NCBI RefSeq assembly: GCF_022288805.1 | Contig: NZ_JAKOPM010000004.1 | Span: 84,392-148,391, forward strand | Length of the DNA stretch: 64,000 nt | Direction of reading: 5' to 3' | Source: Corynebacterium yonathiae | Lineage (GTDB): Bacteria; Actinomycetota; Actinomycetes; Mycobacteriales; Mycobacteriaceae | Part shown: piece by piece, positions 33,343 to 42,470 of the stretch | How positions within the stretch are numbered: the stretch's first letter is position 1 | Layout of the letters: every line of letters starts with the position of its first letter | Notes under the pieces: generated by a model | The model's input: the letters and a program-made list of their open reading frames with translations, nothing else | Database searches by the model: none | Told to the model about the DNA's origin: nothing | Program-made: the position numbers and the translations under genes

Positions 33343-33921
33343 ATGAAGTCCTATTACCTGGCCGCGCTATCATGCGTCACCGTCCTTATCGGTGCATGGT
33401 ATGCGTGGCCTTTTCCGCGTTTTGACCTCGCCATGCTCCCCTCCCGGCCCGAAGCCGCCGGCTACAACCGCGATGATTTCGGCATTTGGCAACCTCATGG
33501 GGCCTGTACCACCCGCGAGGTCATTCTGGAAAGCCAGTCAAGCGATCCCCTTCAGGGGTGCCACCCCCACAGTGGGACAATCTATGACCCTTATAGTGGC
33601 ACCACCATTCCTGCCACCTCACCCATTGAGATCGACCACATCTTTCCCCTCTCCGCGGCCTATGACATGGGGGCTTCCGAGTGGGACCGCGAAACTAAAG
33701 TGCGCTTTGGCAACGATCCCCTCAATCTTGTAGCCACCAGCCGCAAGCTCAATCAAGAAAAGTCGGATGCCCTTCCTGCCGAATGGCTTCCACCGGCCAA
33801 TCGCTGCGAATATTCTCGCCGCCTCGCAGACATCGCCCGCAAGTACTCGCTTCCGCTCCCCTCCGCGGATGTGCGAGCCATGCAAAGGCAATGTCGGATA
33901 GCCCTACTCACCGGAAATTGA
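33343..33921 (+). CDS. Exported HNH nuclease, DUF1524-like
   Basis: 192 residues with an N-terminal hydrophobic segment (about residues 4-24) that serves as a signal peptide or anchor. The nuclease core is IEIDHIFPLSAAYDMGAS (the catalytic DH pair), followed by RFGNDPLNLVATSRKLNQEK, the asparagine-rich HNH block of DUF1524 proteins. Four cysteines suggest disulfides outside the cell. It is probably an extracellular DNase for nutrient nucleic acids or competition; no partner immunity gene is visible. It starts 37 nt after putP. Confidence 0.85.
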   Translation: MKSYYLAALSCVTVLIGAWYAWPFPRFDLAMLPSRPEAAGYNRDDFGIWQPHGACTTREVILESQSSDPLQGCHPHSGTIYDPYSGTTIPATSPIEIDHIFPLSAAYDMGASEWDRETKVRFGNDPLNLVATSRKLNQEKSDALPAEWLPPANRCEYSRRLADIARKYSLPLPSADVRAMQRQCRIALLTGN

Positions 33922-33965
33922 TTAGGGTAATTGTGGCAACTTTCCGCGATTGAAGGGTTCTTTCA

Positions 33966-34415
33966 ATGACTACTTTCCTTGTATTCCTCCACGTGGCCGC
34001 AGCTGTTCTCTTAATCGGTCCAGTCTGCGTATCTACCTCCAGCTTCCAGACTCAGATGGCAAAGGTAGCACAAGGTGAGCACGCAGCACTAGGCTCCGCC
34101 CGCGTTCTGCATAACATCACCAATACCTACGGCTACATCTCCGCTATCGTGCCTATCCTCGGACTCGGCGTATTTCTCTCCGATATCAGCGCCTACAAGT
34201 CCCAGGTAAACTTCCACATCGCCATCCTGGTTGCCATCATCGCGTGGTGCTTGCTCTTCTTCGTCATCATTCCTAAGCAGAAGAAGGCAATGGCCTCCCT
34301 TGAGTCCAACGAAACCTTCGACTACGCGGCGGCAAAGAAGCCGCTGTCCGCGTTCGGTGGCGTATTTAACCTCCTATGGATCATTTGCTTGATCCTGATG
34401 TACGTGAACTTCTAA
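33966..34415 (+). CDS. DUF2269-like integral membrane protein
   Basis: 149 residues with four transmembrane helices (about residues 3-23, 54-76, 83-105 and 127-147). The N-terminal VFLHVAAAVLLIGPVCVSTS is characteristic of DUF2269-like proteins of unknown function. It stands alone between the HNH gene and a terminator at 34445-34468. Confidence 0.75.
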   Translation: MTTFLVFLHVAAAVLLIGPVCVSTSSFQTQMAKVAQGEHAALGSARVLHNITNTYGYISAIVPILGLGVFLSDISAYKSQVNFHIAILVAIIAWCLLFFVIIPKQKKAMASLESNETFDYAAAKKPLSAFGGVFNLLWIICLILMYVNF

Positions 34416-34435
34416 TTGGTCTTCCAGAAGGCCAT

Positions 34436-35662
34436 CTACTCTTCCGGGACAGCTTCTTCGCTGTCCCGTTTCTCGTTTTCCAGCTCTTCTTTCAATCTCT
34501 GTGCACCTTCGTGCGCATTGTGCCGACGCCGCTGTGTCGCCTGCGCCACCGTCTGCGCCCACCTCCGATTTTTCGCTGCGAGTGGCCCGCTAGCTTCGTC
34601 ATAGACCCACGTGGAATCTTCAAAGAGCCAAACTATGTCCCCACTAATCGGATCCTTTATATAAAACGCCCGCCCATCAGTCTTGATGTTGTGGTGATGT
34701 TGGCATAGGCACGAAAGATTTGCCGCCGCTGTAGGCCCTCCATCTGCAAAGTCGTGTCGATGATCCATCTGGGAAGCCATCGCCGGTCGTGTGCAGCCGG
34801 GCCATCGGCAGGTTCCATCGAGGCCCTCCACAAAGGCACGGATATGGGGCGGCGTTACGTAGTTTCCGCTTTCATCCTGTGCTGCCTTTTCCATATCGCG
34901 GACGGTTGTCGCCCGTGATTGCATGTCGTCGGCAACCTCTGGCGAGACCCAACCCAAACTTTGGACGAAGGCTGGCGCATCAGGAAGATCGCAGCGATAC
35001 ATATTGAGCACTACCTTCGCCTTGGCTTCAGCCTCGCCGGTAAGCAAGGCAACTGCCGCTTGGGCCAAGGAAATGTCCTTCTCCGTAGCCACGCTGCGGA
35101 TATTTCGATCAATGATTTCGGCGGTTTCTAGGCCCACGTCGAGACATACTGCGGCCCACTCCCCGCCTGTGGGCTCGAGGTTATAGGACTCCTTACGGCG
35201 TGGATCGCGCGCGGCGATAGTGGGGTCGAGGCGGACAATAAGCTCCCGCAACTTGCGCCGCAGGTTGCGATGGGAAGGCAATTTCTGGTTGGGGCGTTTG
35301 GGGGTGAGGTAGGCGGTTAATTCGGCGTCGATAAGCTGTCGTTGTTCGGCGTCAATCTCCCCTAGCTTGGAGAGGGTCTGGTCGATAGTTATTAAGCGAT
35401 CTAAATCTAAGTGGTAAAGCTCTTCTTGCCGCGCTTCAAGGTGTGGTAGCTCCTTTAAGCGCTCAAAGGCGAAGATAATATTTCGAATTCGAGACTGCCG
35501 CGTACCGGTAAGGTCCGACAGAGATTGGCTAATGAGTTCGATATCCTCATCCGGATCTGGATGCAGATGCCTCCATAACAAGTATTCGGACTTGCGTATG
35601 GTTGTAGCTGCTCGTGAGGTTGAATTTTGTGGATTGGTATTGGCAAAGTAGGGCGCATTCAT
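34436..35662 (-). CDS. HNH endonuclease-signature protein (DUF222-type)
   Basis: 408 residues from ATG 35662, chosen because GGGGAAG precedes it; a longer frame runs to 35761 without a ribosome site. The N-terminal two thirds are the helical DUF222-like region common in actinobacteria, and the C-terminus holds the HNH motif: CRWPGCTRP near residue 300, then MDHRHDFADGGPT and LSCLCQHHHNIKTDG. These proteins are frequent in actinobacterial genomes, often in several copies, and their biological role is unsettled. No flanking repeats mark it as a mobile element. Confidence 0.88.
   Translation of the reverse strand: MNAPYFANTNPQNSTSRAATTIRKSEYLLWRHLHPDPDEDIELISQSLSDLTGTRQSRIRNIIFAFERLKELPHLEARQEELYHLDLDRLITIDQTLSKLGEIDAEQRQLIDAELTAYLTPKRPNQKLPSHRNLRRKLRELIVRLDPTIAARDPRRKESYNLEPTGGEWAAVCLDVGLETAEIIDRNIRSVATEKDISLAQAAVALLTGEAEAKAKVVLNMYRCDLPDAPAFVQSLGWVSPEVADDMQSRATTVRDMEKAAQDESGNYVTPPHIRAFVEGLDGTCRWPGCTRPAMASQMDHRHDFADGGPTAAANLSCLCQHHHNIKTDGRAFYIKDPISGDIVWLFEDSTWVYDEASGPLAAKNRRWAQTVAQATQRRRHNAHEGAQRLKEELENEKRDSEEAVPEE
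34445..34468 (+). terminator. Terminator inside the 3' end of the convergent HNH gene
   Basis: CGGGACAGC and GCTGTCCCG form a perfect 9-bp stem around TTCTTC and are followed by TTTCTCGTTTT on the plus strand. It ends the DUF2269-like transcript while encoding the last residues of the opposite gene. Confidence 0.88.
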
Positions 35663-35773
35663 AGACTTCCCCCGCAGAAGTTTCCCTAGAACATATTTGC
35701 GTTTTAGTATACAAAATCGCCCCGACACGCTACCCCCGTTTATAGTAAAACTGCTGGTCACGGGGCACGAAAA

Positions 35774-35797
35774 AATGGGCCTCCGAAGAGGCCCATT
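35774..35797 (-). terminator. Intrinsic terminator of deaD
   Basis: A perfect 9-bp stem AATGGGCCT/AGGCCCATT with a 6-nt loop is followed on the minus strand by TTTTTCGTG. It lies 12 nt past the helicase stop. Confidence 0.9.
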
Positions 35798-35808
35798 GAA
35801 TCGAAAAG

Positions 35809-37668
35809 TTAGTCGCGCCAGCGTCCACCGCGCTTGCGTCCGCTGCCGTGGTCACGGCGTGGCGGGCGGCCGGTGTCCTTTTGAATGTTGATTAGCTGGC
35901 CGGAAATGCGGGTATCCTTCAGCCGGTCCAGAACTGCCGGATCAAGGTTCTTTGGCAGGTCAACCAAGGTATGCCCCACAGCGATGGTGATGCGACCAAA
36001 GTCCTTGGCGGACAAGCCACCCTCATTGGCAATGGCACCCACGATGGCTCCTGGGCGCACATTTTGCCGCTTGCCGACGTCCAGTCGGTACGTCTCAAAG
36101 TCACCATCCGGCCGCTTAGGTCCACGGCCCTTGCCGCCGCCCTTGAAGTCGCGGTCGCGCTTGCGATCGTCACGACGGTCTCGCTTCGGCTTCGGAAGTG
36201 GTTTGTCTTCCATTAGGAAGTTCTTGCCGCCTTGCAACATGACGGCGAGGGCAGCGGCGATGTCGTCCATGGCCGCGTTGTTGTCCTCGGAGTACTTGCG
36301 TACCAAGGAGCGGAAGAAGTCCGCCTGCTTATTGTCCATGGAGTTGCTAATGGACTGCGCAAACTTTTCCTTACGCTTCTCATTGACCTCGTCAACAGAC
36401 GGCAGATCCATCTCTTCCAATCGGGCGTTGGTCACGCGCTCGATGGAACGCAGCATGCGCCGCTCGCGGGGAGTGACGAATAGGATGGCTTCGCCGGATC
36501 TGCCAGCACGGCCGGTACGGCCGATGCGGTGAACATAAGACTCGGTATCGTTCGGGATATCGAAGTTGACCACATGGGTAATGCGCTCGACATCCAGGCC
36601 GCGGGCGGCGACGTCGGTAGCCACGAGGATGTCTAGGCGGCCGTCCTTAAGCTGATCGACGGTACGCTCGCGCTGCGCCTGCGCGATATCACCATTGATG
36701 GCGGCGGCGCTGAAACCGCGGTCACGCAGGGTTTCGGCTACCTCCTCGGTCTCGTGCTTGGTGCGGCAAAAGACGATGATGGCGTCATAATTAATGACCT
36801 CAAGGATGCGGGTGAAGGCATCCATCTTCGCGCGATGCGGGATGAGGAGGAAGCGCTGCGTGATGTTGTCATTAGTGCGGCGCTCCGACTTCACCGTGAC
36901 CTCGGCAGGGTTGTCGAGGTAGCGCTTAGAAAGGCGCCGAATAGCGTTCGGCATGGTGGCCGAGAAAAGCGCCACCTGCTTGCGATCCGGGGTATCCTCC
37001 AAGATCCGCTCAACGTCTTCCTGGAAGCCCATGTTCAGCATCTCATCGGCCTCATCAAGGACGAGGAACTGTAGCTGAGACAGGTCCAGCGAGCCCTTTT
37101 CCAAGTGGTCGATGACACGACCCGGGGTACCCACGATGACCTGTGCACCGCGGCGCAGACCGGATAGCTGAATGCCGTAGGCTTGGCCGCCATAGATAGG
37201 CAGCACCTCGACGCCCTTGAGGGTTTCAGCAAAAGACTGGAAGGAGTCCGCTACCTGCAGGGCCAGCTCACGGGTTGGCGCGAGCACAAGTGCCTGTGGG
37301 TGACGGGCCTTGGCGTCAATTTGCGACAATACAGGCAGCGCGAAGGCAGCGGTTTTGCCGGTACCGGTCTGGGCGAGGCCGACTACGTCGCGGCCTTCCA
37401 TCAAGATCGGGATGGTTTCTTCTTGAATGGGGGACGGCTTGGTAAAGCCTACTTTCGCAACGGCTTCCAGAATCTTGTCTGGCAGGCCAAGATGCGCGAA
37501 CCCCTGGGAGTTGTCGTTGGCCGAGTCCTGAGACTCAGCGCCGGTGTCCTCAGAAGTATTCGCAGCCCTGGTGTCCTTGGTGGCACCTTGCGAGTTGTCC
37601 TGAGATTCCGACTTATTAAAATCTTCCGGCTCGTTGACGCCGCCGGTGACGTTATCGGTAATGCTCAT
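35809..37668 (-). CDS. deaD: DEAD-box RNA helicase DeaD/CsdA-type
   Basis: 619 residues from ATG 37668 (MSITDNVTGGVNEPED); the frame continues to 37812 but those residues are not helicase-like. The N-terminal 70 residues are acidic and Ser/Gln-rich. Motifs: Q motif FTKPSPIQEETIP, Walker A AQTGTGKTAAF near residue 100, DEAD in VLDEADEMLN near residue 203, SAT, and HRIGRTGRAGRSG. A DbpA-type RNA-binding fold and a basic tail (RRDHGSGRKRGGRWRD) follow. It unwinds structured RNA in ribosome assembly and cold growth. The 5' region 37669-37812 may be a long leader, as is common for cold-induced helicases. Confidence 0.93.
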   Translation of the reverse strand: MSITDNVTGGVNEPEDFNKSESQDNSQGATKDTRAANTSEDTGAESQDSANDNSQGFAHLGLPDKILEAVAKVGFTKPSPIQEETIPILMEGRDVVGLAQTGTGKTAAFALPVLSQIDAKARHPQALVLAPTRELALQVADSFQSFAETLKGVEVLPIYGGQAYGIQLSGLRRGAQVIVGTPGRVIDHLEKGSLDLSQLQFLVLDEADEMLNMGFQEDVERILEDTPDRKQVALFSATMPNAIRRLSKRYLDNPAEVTVKSERRTNDNITQRFLLIPHRAKMDAFTRILEVINYDAIIVFCRTKHETEEVAETLRDRGFSAAAINGDIAQAQRERTVDQLKDGRLDILVATDVAARGLDVERITHVVNFDIPNDTESYVHRIGRTGRAGRSGEAILFVTPRERRMLRSIERVTNARLEEMDLPSVDEVNEKRKEKFAQSISNSMDNKQADFFRSLVRKYSEDNNAAMDDIAAALAVMLQGGKNFLMEDKPLPKPKRDRRDDRKRDRDFKGGGKGRGPKRPDGDFETYRLDVGKRQNVRPGAIVGAIANEGGLSAKDFGRITIAVGHTLVDLPKNLDPAVLDRLKDTRISGQLINIQKDTGRPPRRDHGSGRKRGGRWRD

Positions 37669-37919
37669 TGCTTTACCAACCCTACGCGATTGCAGCTCCA
37701 AACTCCATTGCGCAGCTCCTAGGCCTTTAAAACCCAGATTTCCTGCAATGCTCGAGGCAGTTCGAAAATACTGACACGTGGTGTCAGGTGGCTCTTTTAA
37801 TGTGCGGTTCATGACTCATCTACGCCCACGATTCCTCGACGACCAAGCACGTATCCGCGCCAAGAGAAAGTTCCTATCCAGGGTTCAGCACGGAACTAGA
37901 CCCTCCGGTAGACCTTTAT
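37669..37919. other. Intergenic region between divergent deaD and 37920 reading frame
   Basis: About 250 bp with no convincing gene. It must hold the deaD promoter and leader. A plus-strand frame is open from 37815 without a good start codon until TTG 37920. I see no hairpin strong enough to report. Confidence 0.5.
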
Positions 37920-38338
37920 TTGTCCTCTCTGTCTACGGGCCTGATCTATCCCACTAGGCGCAGTCGCAGGCCGCGGCATGGAGAGTTTGTACATATAACA
38001 GACCGGCGTTTTCACCTAAACCTCATCTTTCGCATAGCTGCGGTGGAGGATAACTTTGATTTTTATGTGGTGGAGTTAGAACCAGTGCGCTTCCACCGCA
38101 CGGAATACGCGGCACGTCCTAAACTCCTTACCGTCGGCAGCGTGGTAGATAACGAAACAACCACCTATTTTCCGTGGAGTTTGATTTCGTACCTCGTGGC
38201 AAGTTTGTGACTTTTAGCGCCATAGATAAGCCCAAGATAGGCCAGCTTTACTCCTGTTTTACTTCACGGCCTCGCCACCCTCTATACCTGCGCATAGAGT
38301 CCACGGAGGACAAAACGGGCTGGTGCGTGCCCAAGTAA
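37920..38338 (+). pseudogene. Probable frameshifted hypothetical gene
   Basis: Two plausible coding stretches sit in adjacent frames. The first (37920-38210, TTG start, frame open from 37815) encodes FYVVELEPVRFHRTEYAA and VGSVVDNETTTYF before running into an unlikely end. The second (from about 38171 to TAA 38338) encodes VEFDFVPRGKFVTFSAID and ends LYLRIESTEDKTGWCVPK. Adding one T to the TTTT tract at 38168-38171 would join them into one product without gaps. I do not recognise the family. It could instead be two overlapping small genes, or the shift could be a sequencing error. Confidence 0.5.
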
Positions 38339-38655
38339 GCGAGGTCTACAGCGACTTTGAACACGGAGAGAGAAAAGGTCCGCGAAAGGGCTACGGACCC
38401 GACGACCTCCCCTACCGGCCCCCGGCTAGCACCCGCAATGACGTAGAGGTAGAGCTGGAGCGCTTCCGTCGCCTCTATGCCCCAGAGTCATGGACTGTTA
38501 ACAGTCCTCAAGACGAAGAAACCCTCTTTATGGTGGAAGATCCGGATGGTTCACGCGCGGTATTTATTGGCAAGAAGGACGCGTTGCTGCATACGACAAA
38601 AGAAAAAGGCCGCCGGCTATATCAGATAGCGGCGACCTTTCTAGAGGAGCGCTAG
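38323..38655 (+). CDS. Hypothetical small protein
   Basis: 110 residues from GTG 38323, overlapping the end of the preceding stretch by 16 nt. The product is hydrophilic (GPRKGYGPDDLPYRPPAST, then VEVELERFRRLYAPES and EETLFMVEDPDGSRAVFIGK) with no recognised domain. Its last codons double as the hutI terminator on the opposite strand, and its stop overlaps the hutI stop by 4 nt. The good codon usage of the central part supports a real gene; the start is uncertain. Confidence 0.55.
   Translation: MRAQVSEVYSDFEHGERKGPRKGYGPDDLPYRPPASTRNDVEVELERFRRLYAPESWTVNSPQDEETLFMVEDPDGSRAVFIGKKDALLHTTKEKGRRLYQIAATFLEER
38605..38640 (-). terminator. Terminator of hutU-hutI, embedded in opposite coding sequence
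   Basis: The arms 38605-38620 and 38626-38640 pair over about 14 bp with one bulge and one G-U. On the minus strand the stem is followed by TTTTTCTTTTGT, a good U-tract. It lies 11 nt past the hutI stop. Confidence 0.85.
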
Positions 38656-39821
38656 GCTCCGGCGATAAAGGTGCGATAACTCAGCGGCATGCCTGGGCGG
38701 TAGGCCAGATGTACGGCGCTGGGGGCGTCGAGCACGTGCAGGTCGGCGGCAGCACCTTCCACGATGGTGCCCTTGGCGGGGCGACCTTGTGGATCGAGAC
38801 CATTGCCCACGTTGTGGCGGCGCAGGGCGGTCGCACCGCCGGTGGTCGCAGCATGGATAGCCTCGTCGACGGAAAGGTACTGCTGAAGGACCGCGGTGGT
38901 CACGCAGTAGTTCATCGAGGAGGTATAGGACGTGCCGGGGTTGAGGTTGGAGGCGATGGCGAGGGTTGCGCCGGCGTCGAGAAGCTTGCGGCCTGGGGCG
39001 AGCGGCTCGCGGGTGGACAGATCGCAAGCCGGCAGCATCGTGGCCACGGTATCGGAATTGGCCAACAGCTCTACGTCCTCGTCGCTCAAATGATTGACGT
39101 GGTCTACTGAGGCGGCACCCAATTCCACGGCTAGAGCCACGCCCGGGCCCTCGCCCAGCTGGTTGCCATGCACGCGCAGACCAAGGCCCAGCTTCTTACC
39201 GGCTTCCAGTACGCGCCGGGATTGCTCCTCGTTGAAGGCGCCGCGCTCGCAAAAGACATCAATCCACTGCACGTAGGGAGCAACGCCCTCGAGCATGGGT
39301 CCAACCACTTCGTCGAGGTAGTCTTCCGCATCTGCCCCTGGCGGCACCAAGTGGGCGCCGAGGAACGTCACGTCATCTACGTGGCGGGAAGCGACCTTAG
39401 CGGCCTCTACCTCGGACTCGGTGTTGAGGCCGTAACCCGTCTTGGTCTCGAAGGTGGTGGTGCCTCCGCGGCGGCCGGCGGCCACGCGATCTGCCACCAA
39501 CTTCTCCAGCCGGTCGGTGCCAGCCTGGCGGGTGGCGTCCATGGTGACGGCGATGCCGCCTGCTTCGTAGGAGCCGCCGGAGATGCGGGCCTCAAATTCG
39601 GCGGAGCGGTCGCCATCAAAGACCATGTGGGTGTGCGAATCTACCCAGCCGGGCAGGACCGCGCGGCCACCTAGATCCACCTTCTCATCGGCGGCCGGTG
39701 CCTCAGCGGCCGGGCCTATCCAGGAGATGGTGCCGGATTCGGCTACTAGGGCGGCGTCGTTAAGCGTGCCACGCTCGCTGACCGTACGGAGTTCTGAAAT
39801 GCCGGTAAAAAGTGTGCTCAT
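38652..39821 (-). CDS. hutI: Imidazolonepropionase HutI
   Basis: 389 residues. It hydrolyses 4-imidazolone-5-propionate to formiminoglutamate, the third step of histidine breakdown, in the cytoplasm. Amidohydrolase features are the metal-binding DSHTHMVFDGDR near residue 60, the active-site TKTGYGLNTESEVEAAKVA near residue 128, RVHGNQLGEGPG near residue 218 and ASNLNPGTSYTSSM near residue 312. Its ATG abuts the hutU stop without a gap, so the pair is one operon in which HutU makes its substrate. Confidence 0.96.
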   Translation of the reverse strand: MSTLFTGISELRTVSERGTLNDAALVAESGTISWIGPAAEAPAADEKVDLGGRAVLPGWVDSHTHMVFDGDRSAEFEARISGGSYEAGGIAVTMDATRQAGTDRLEKLVADRVAAGRRGGTTTFETKTGYGLNTESEVEAAKVASRHVDDVTFLGAHLVPPGADAEDYLDEVVGPMLEGVAPYVQWIDVFCERGAFNEEQSRRVLEAGKKLGLGLRVHGNQLGEGPGVALAVELGAASVDHVNHLSDEDVELLANSDTVATMLPACDLSTREPLAPGRKLLDAGATLAIASNLNPGTSYTSSMNYCVTTAVLQQYLSVDEAIHAATTGGATALRRHNVGNGLDPQGRPAKGTIVEGAAADLHVLDAPSAVHLAYRPGMPLSYRTFIAGA

Positions 39822-41498
39822 CTAGTCCCTTGCCTTGAATTCCATCGGAATACGGACGCCGCGCTCATCGGCGACCTCCTTTGCGCGAGTGTAGCCGGAA
39901 TCGACGTGGCGGATAACGCCCATGCCCGGGTCGTTGGTAAGCACCGCACGCAACTTGGCTGCGGCGAGCTCGGTGCCATCCGCAACGGTAACCTGGCCTG
40001 CGTGAATGGAGCGGCCCATGCCCACGCCACCGCCGTGGTGCAGAGATACCCAAGTAGCACCGGAAGAAACTGCCGTCATGGCGTTGAGCAGCGGCCAGTC
40101 AGCTACAGCGTCAGTGCCATCGAGCATGGCCTCGGTCTCGCGGTATGGGGAGGCCACGGAGCCGGAGTCCAGGTGGTCGCGGCCGATGACGATGGGGGCC
40201 TTAATCTTGCCCTCGCGCACCAAGTCGTTGAAGAGCAGGCCGGCCTTGTGGCGCTCGTTATAGCCCAGCCAGCAAATGCGTGCCGGCAGGCCCTCGAATT
40301 CGACGTACTCTTCGGCGGCATCGAGCCAGTTGTGCAGGTGCTCGTTGTCTGGGAAAAGTTCCTTGAGCGCTTGGTCGGTAACCTTGATGTCCTCCGGGTC
40401 ACCGGAAAGGGCGGCCCAGCGGAACGGGCCGAGGCCCTCGCAGAAGAGCGGGCGGATATAGGCCGGGACGAAGCCTGGGAACTCGAAAGCGCGCTGGTAG
40501 CCGGCCTTACGGGCCTCATCACGAATGGAGTTGCCATAGTCAAAGACCTCGGCGCCTTCATCCTGGAATTCGACCATAGCCTGGACCTGGGCAGCCATGG
40601 ACTCGCGGGCTTTCTTGGTAAAGGTGGTCGGATCTGCCTTGGCCTCGTTATGCCAGTCCTCCATGGTGATTTCAGAAGGCAGGTAGGACAAAGGATCGTG
40701 GGCCGAGGTCTGGTCGGTGACGATGTCCACGGTAAATTCCCCGGCGCGCTGGCGGCGCAGAACCTCCGGGAATACCTCGGCGGCGTTGCCTACCAGGCCT
40801 ACGGACAGCGGCTTCTTGTTTTCCTTAGCGTCGAGGACCAGCTTGAGCGCCTCATCGAGGTCGGTGACAACCTCGTCCAGGTAACGCTTGTGCTGGCGGC
40901 GCTTGAGGCGGGTCTCGTCCACATCCACGATGAGGCAGGCGCCGCCATTGAGGGTCACAGAAAGCGGCTGTGCGCCGCCCATACCGCCGCAACCGCCGGT
41001 CAGAGTGAAGGTGCCGGCCAGGCTGCCATTGAAGCGCTTTTTAGCCACTGCCGCGAAGGTCTCAAAGGTGCCCTGCAGGATGCCCTGGGTAGCGATGTAG
41101 ATCCAGGAGCCGGCCGTCATCTGGCCGTACATCATGAGGCCCTCGTCCTCGAGCTTGCGGAAGTGTTCCCAGTTAGCCCAGTCTCCCACCAGGTTAGAGT
41201 TAGCGATGAGCACGCGCGGCGCCCACTCGTTGGTCTTCCAGATGCCCACCGGCTTGCCGGACTGCACCAGTAGAGTCTCATCAGATTCGAGGTCCTTGAG
41301 GGATTCTACGATGGCGTCAAAGGCCTCCCAGCTGCGCGCTGCACGGCCGGTGCCACCATAGACCACGAGGTCTTCGGGGCGCTCAGCAACCTCGGGGTCG
41401 AGGTTATTCATGAGCATGCGCAGGGGTGCTTCGGTCTGCCAGGACTTAGCGGACAGTTCGGTTCCGCGTGGTGCGCGTACTTCGCGTGGTTGAGACAT
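39822..41498 (-). CDS. hutU: Urocanate hydratase HutU
   Basis: 558 residues, the full length of urocanase. The NAD-binding segment is [20 protein letters not shown] near residue 160 and the active-site cysteine lies in [15 protein letters not shown] near residue 410. It converts urocanate to imidazolonepropionate. It is the first gene of hutU-hutI. The promoter region upstream contains a GlxR-like site and two palindromes (41579-41657). Confidence 0.97.
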   Translation of the reverse strand: MSQPREVRAPRGTELSAKSWQTEAPLRMLMNNLDPEVAERPEDLVVYGGTGRAARSWEAFDAIVESLKDLESDETLLVQSGKPVGIWKTNEWAPRVLIANSNLVGDWANWEHFRKLEDEGLMMYGQMTAGSWIYIATQGILQGTFETFAAVAKKRFNGSLAGTFTLTGGCGGMGGAQPLSVTLNGGACLIVDVDETRLKRRQHKRYLDEVVTDLDEALKLVLDAKENKKPLSVGLVGNAAEVFPEVLRRQRAGEFTVDIVTDQTSAHDPLSYLPSEITMEDWHNEAKADPTTFTKKARESMAAQVQAMVEFQDEGAEVFDYGNSIRDEARKAGYQRAFEFPGFVPAYIRPLFCEGLGPFRWAALSGDPEDIKVTDQALKELFPDNEHLHNWLDAAEEYVEFEGLPARICWLGYNERHKAGLLFNDLVREGKIKAPIVIGRDHLDSGSVASPYRETEAMLDGTDAVADWPLLNAMTAVSSGATWVSLHHGGGVGMGRSIHAGQVTVADGTELAAAKLRAVLTNDPGMGVIRHVDSGYTRAKEVADERGVRIPMEFKARD

Positions 41499-41578
41499 GG
41501 CTTCCTTTCGTCGTGCTTTTCGACGCCCTCACAAGCCCCTAGGCCGGTGTCCCGGGGCTGTCCCCGAGGACTTGTTCA

Positions 41579-41657
41579 GCGTCACATGTCATAAAGTACT
41601 GTGACGCAGCTCTGTGTACCATGCCACATGCACCCTAACTGTCTCGTATATGAGACA
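41579..41657. promoter_or_regulatory. Palindrome-rich control region between hutU and SGNH lipoprotein gene
   Basis: Three symmetric sites occur. GCGTCACA/TGTGACGC (41579-41607) is a perfect 8-bp inverted repeat with a 13-nt centre. TGTGTACCATGCCACA (41613-41628) has the TGTG-N8-CACA form of a GlxR/CRP-type site. TGTCTC-GTATAT-GAGACA (41640-41657) is a perfect 6-bp repeat whose core TCT-N8-AGA resembles the HutR box I recall from C. resistens. The last is closer to the lipoprotein gene. A small leader hairpin (CGGGG/CCCCG, 41553-41566) lies in the hutU leader. Confidence 0.5.
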
Positions 41658-41675
41658 CAGGCAGGATGATCTACG

Positions 41676-42470
41676 ATGGCCTGCATGCGCCGGTTTATCT
41701 CCCTCTTTTCCGTGGCCCTCCTCGCCGCTTGTTCCACCCCCGCCGAGGAGCCACAGCCACCCCACTATGTCGCGCTGGGAGATTCCTATGCGGCCATGGG
41801 CTCGACCACACTGCCACTGGATCCGCCCAATACCTGCGTGCGCGCACAGGATTCCTACCCCGAGCTGGCGGCCAAGGAAATGGGCGCGGAGCTTAGCAAT
41901 GTAGCCTGCCAGGGCGCTAGTACCCTCGACGTACTCTCCTCTGCCGGCGAACACCCCGCCCAGGTTGACGCCTTGCGGGAGGACACCGACCTGGTGAGCC
42001 TGTCCATCGGCGGCAATGACGCCAGCTTCGTACGCCTTACCCAGTGCGCCACAGACGATATCTGCCAGGCAGAATCCGGTGCGCAAATAGACCTAGAAAT
42101 TCGCGATCTACCCCGCCGACTAGACAAGGTCTACGAGGAGATCCACCGCCGCTCCCCTGACGCGAAAGTCCTAGCTACCGGTTATCTTCCGCTCATTAAG
42201 CCCGGCGAGACCTGCCCCTACATAGAAAAAATCCCGGCCAGTGACCGGGAATGGTTGGCAGGCTCCATCGAGCGCATCAATCAGGCGGTGCGCGAGGCCG
42301 CCGAGCGCAACGGGGCTAGCTACGTGCTTGCCGACGCCGCCCTAGACCACACCGCCTGCTCCCCCTCCCCGTGGGTGGATTTCACGGGCCAGGAAACCAA
42401 TTCCTTTCCCATGCACCCCACCCACGCGGGCCAACAGGCCATGGCCGAGGCGCTACGCGCTGCCCTCTAG
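41676..42470 (+). CDS. SGNH/GDSL-family lipoprotein hydrolase
   Basis: 264 residues. The lipobox LLAACS ends the signal peptide, so the enzyme is anchored outside the membrane by cysteine 19. Block I is YVALGDSYAAMGS with the nucleophile serine near residue 37, block III is LSIGGNDASF near residue 110, and the catalytic histidine is in MHPTHAGQQAM near the C-terminus. It is likely an esterase or lipase. Six further cysteines could form disulfides. ATG 41676 has AGGATG upstream; ATG 41685 is an alternative. It ends within the convergent flavin reductase gene (18 nt overlap). Confidence 0.88.
   Translation: MACMRRFISLFSVALLAACSTPAEEPQPPHYVALGDSYAAMGSTTLPLDPPNTCVRAQDSYPELAAKEMGAELSNVACQGASTLDVLSSAGEHPAQVDALREDTDLVSLSIGGNDASFVRLTQCATDDICQAESGAQIDLEIRDLPRRLDKVYEEIHRRSPDAKVLATGYLPLIKPGETCPYIEKIPASDREWLAGSIERINQAVREAAERNGASYVLADAALDHTACSPSPWVDFTGQETNSFPMHPTHAGQQAMAEALRAAL

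Noticed and set aside
34436..35662. HNH gene as a mobile element
   Set aside because: DUF222-type HNH genes are common in actinobacterial chromosomes; no terminal repeats, target duplication or integrase accompany it.
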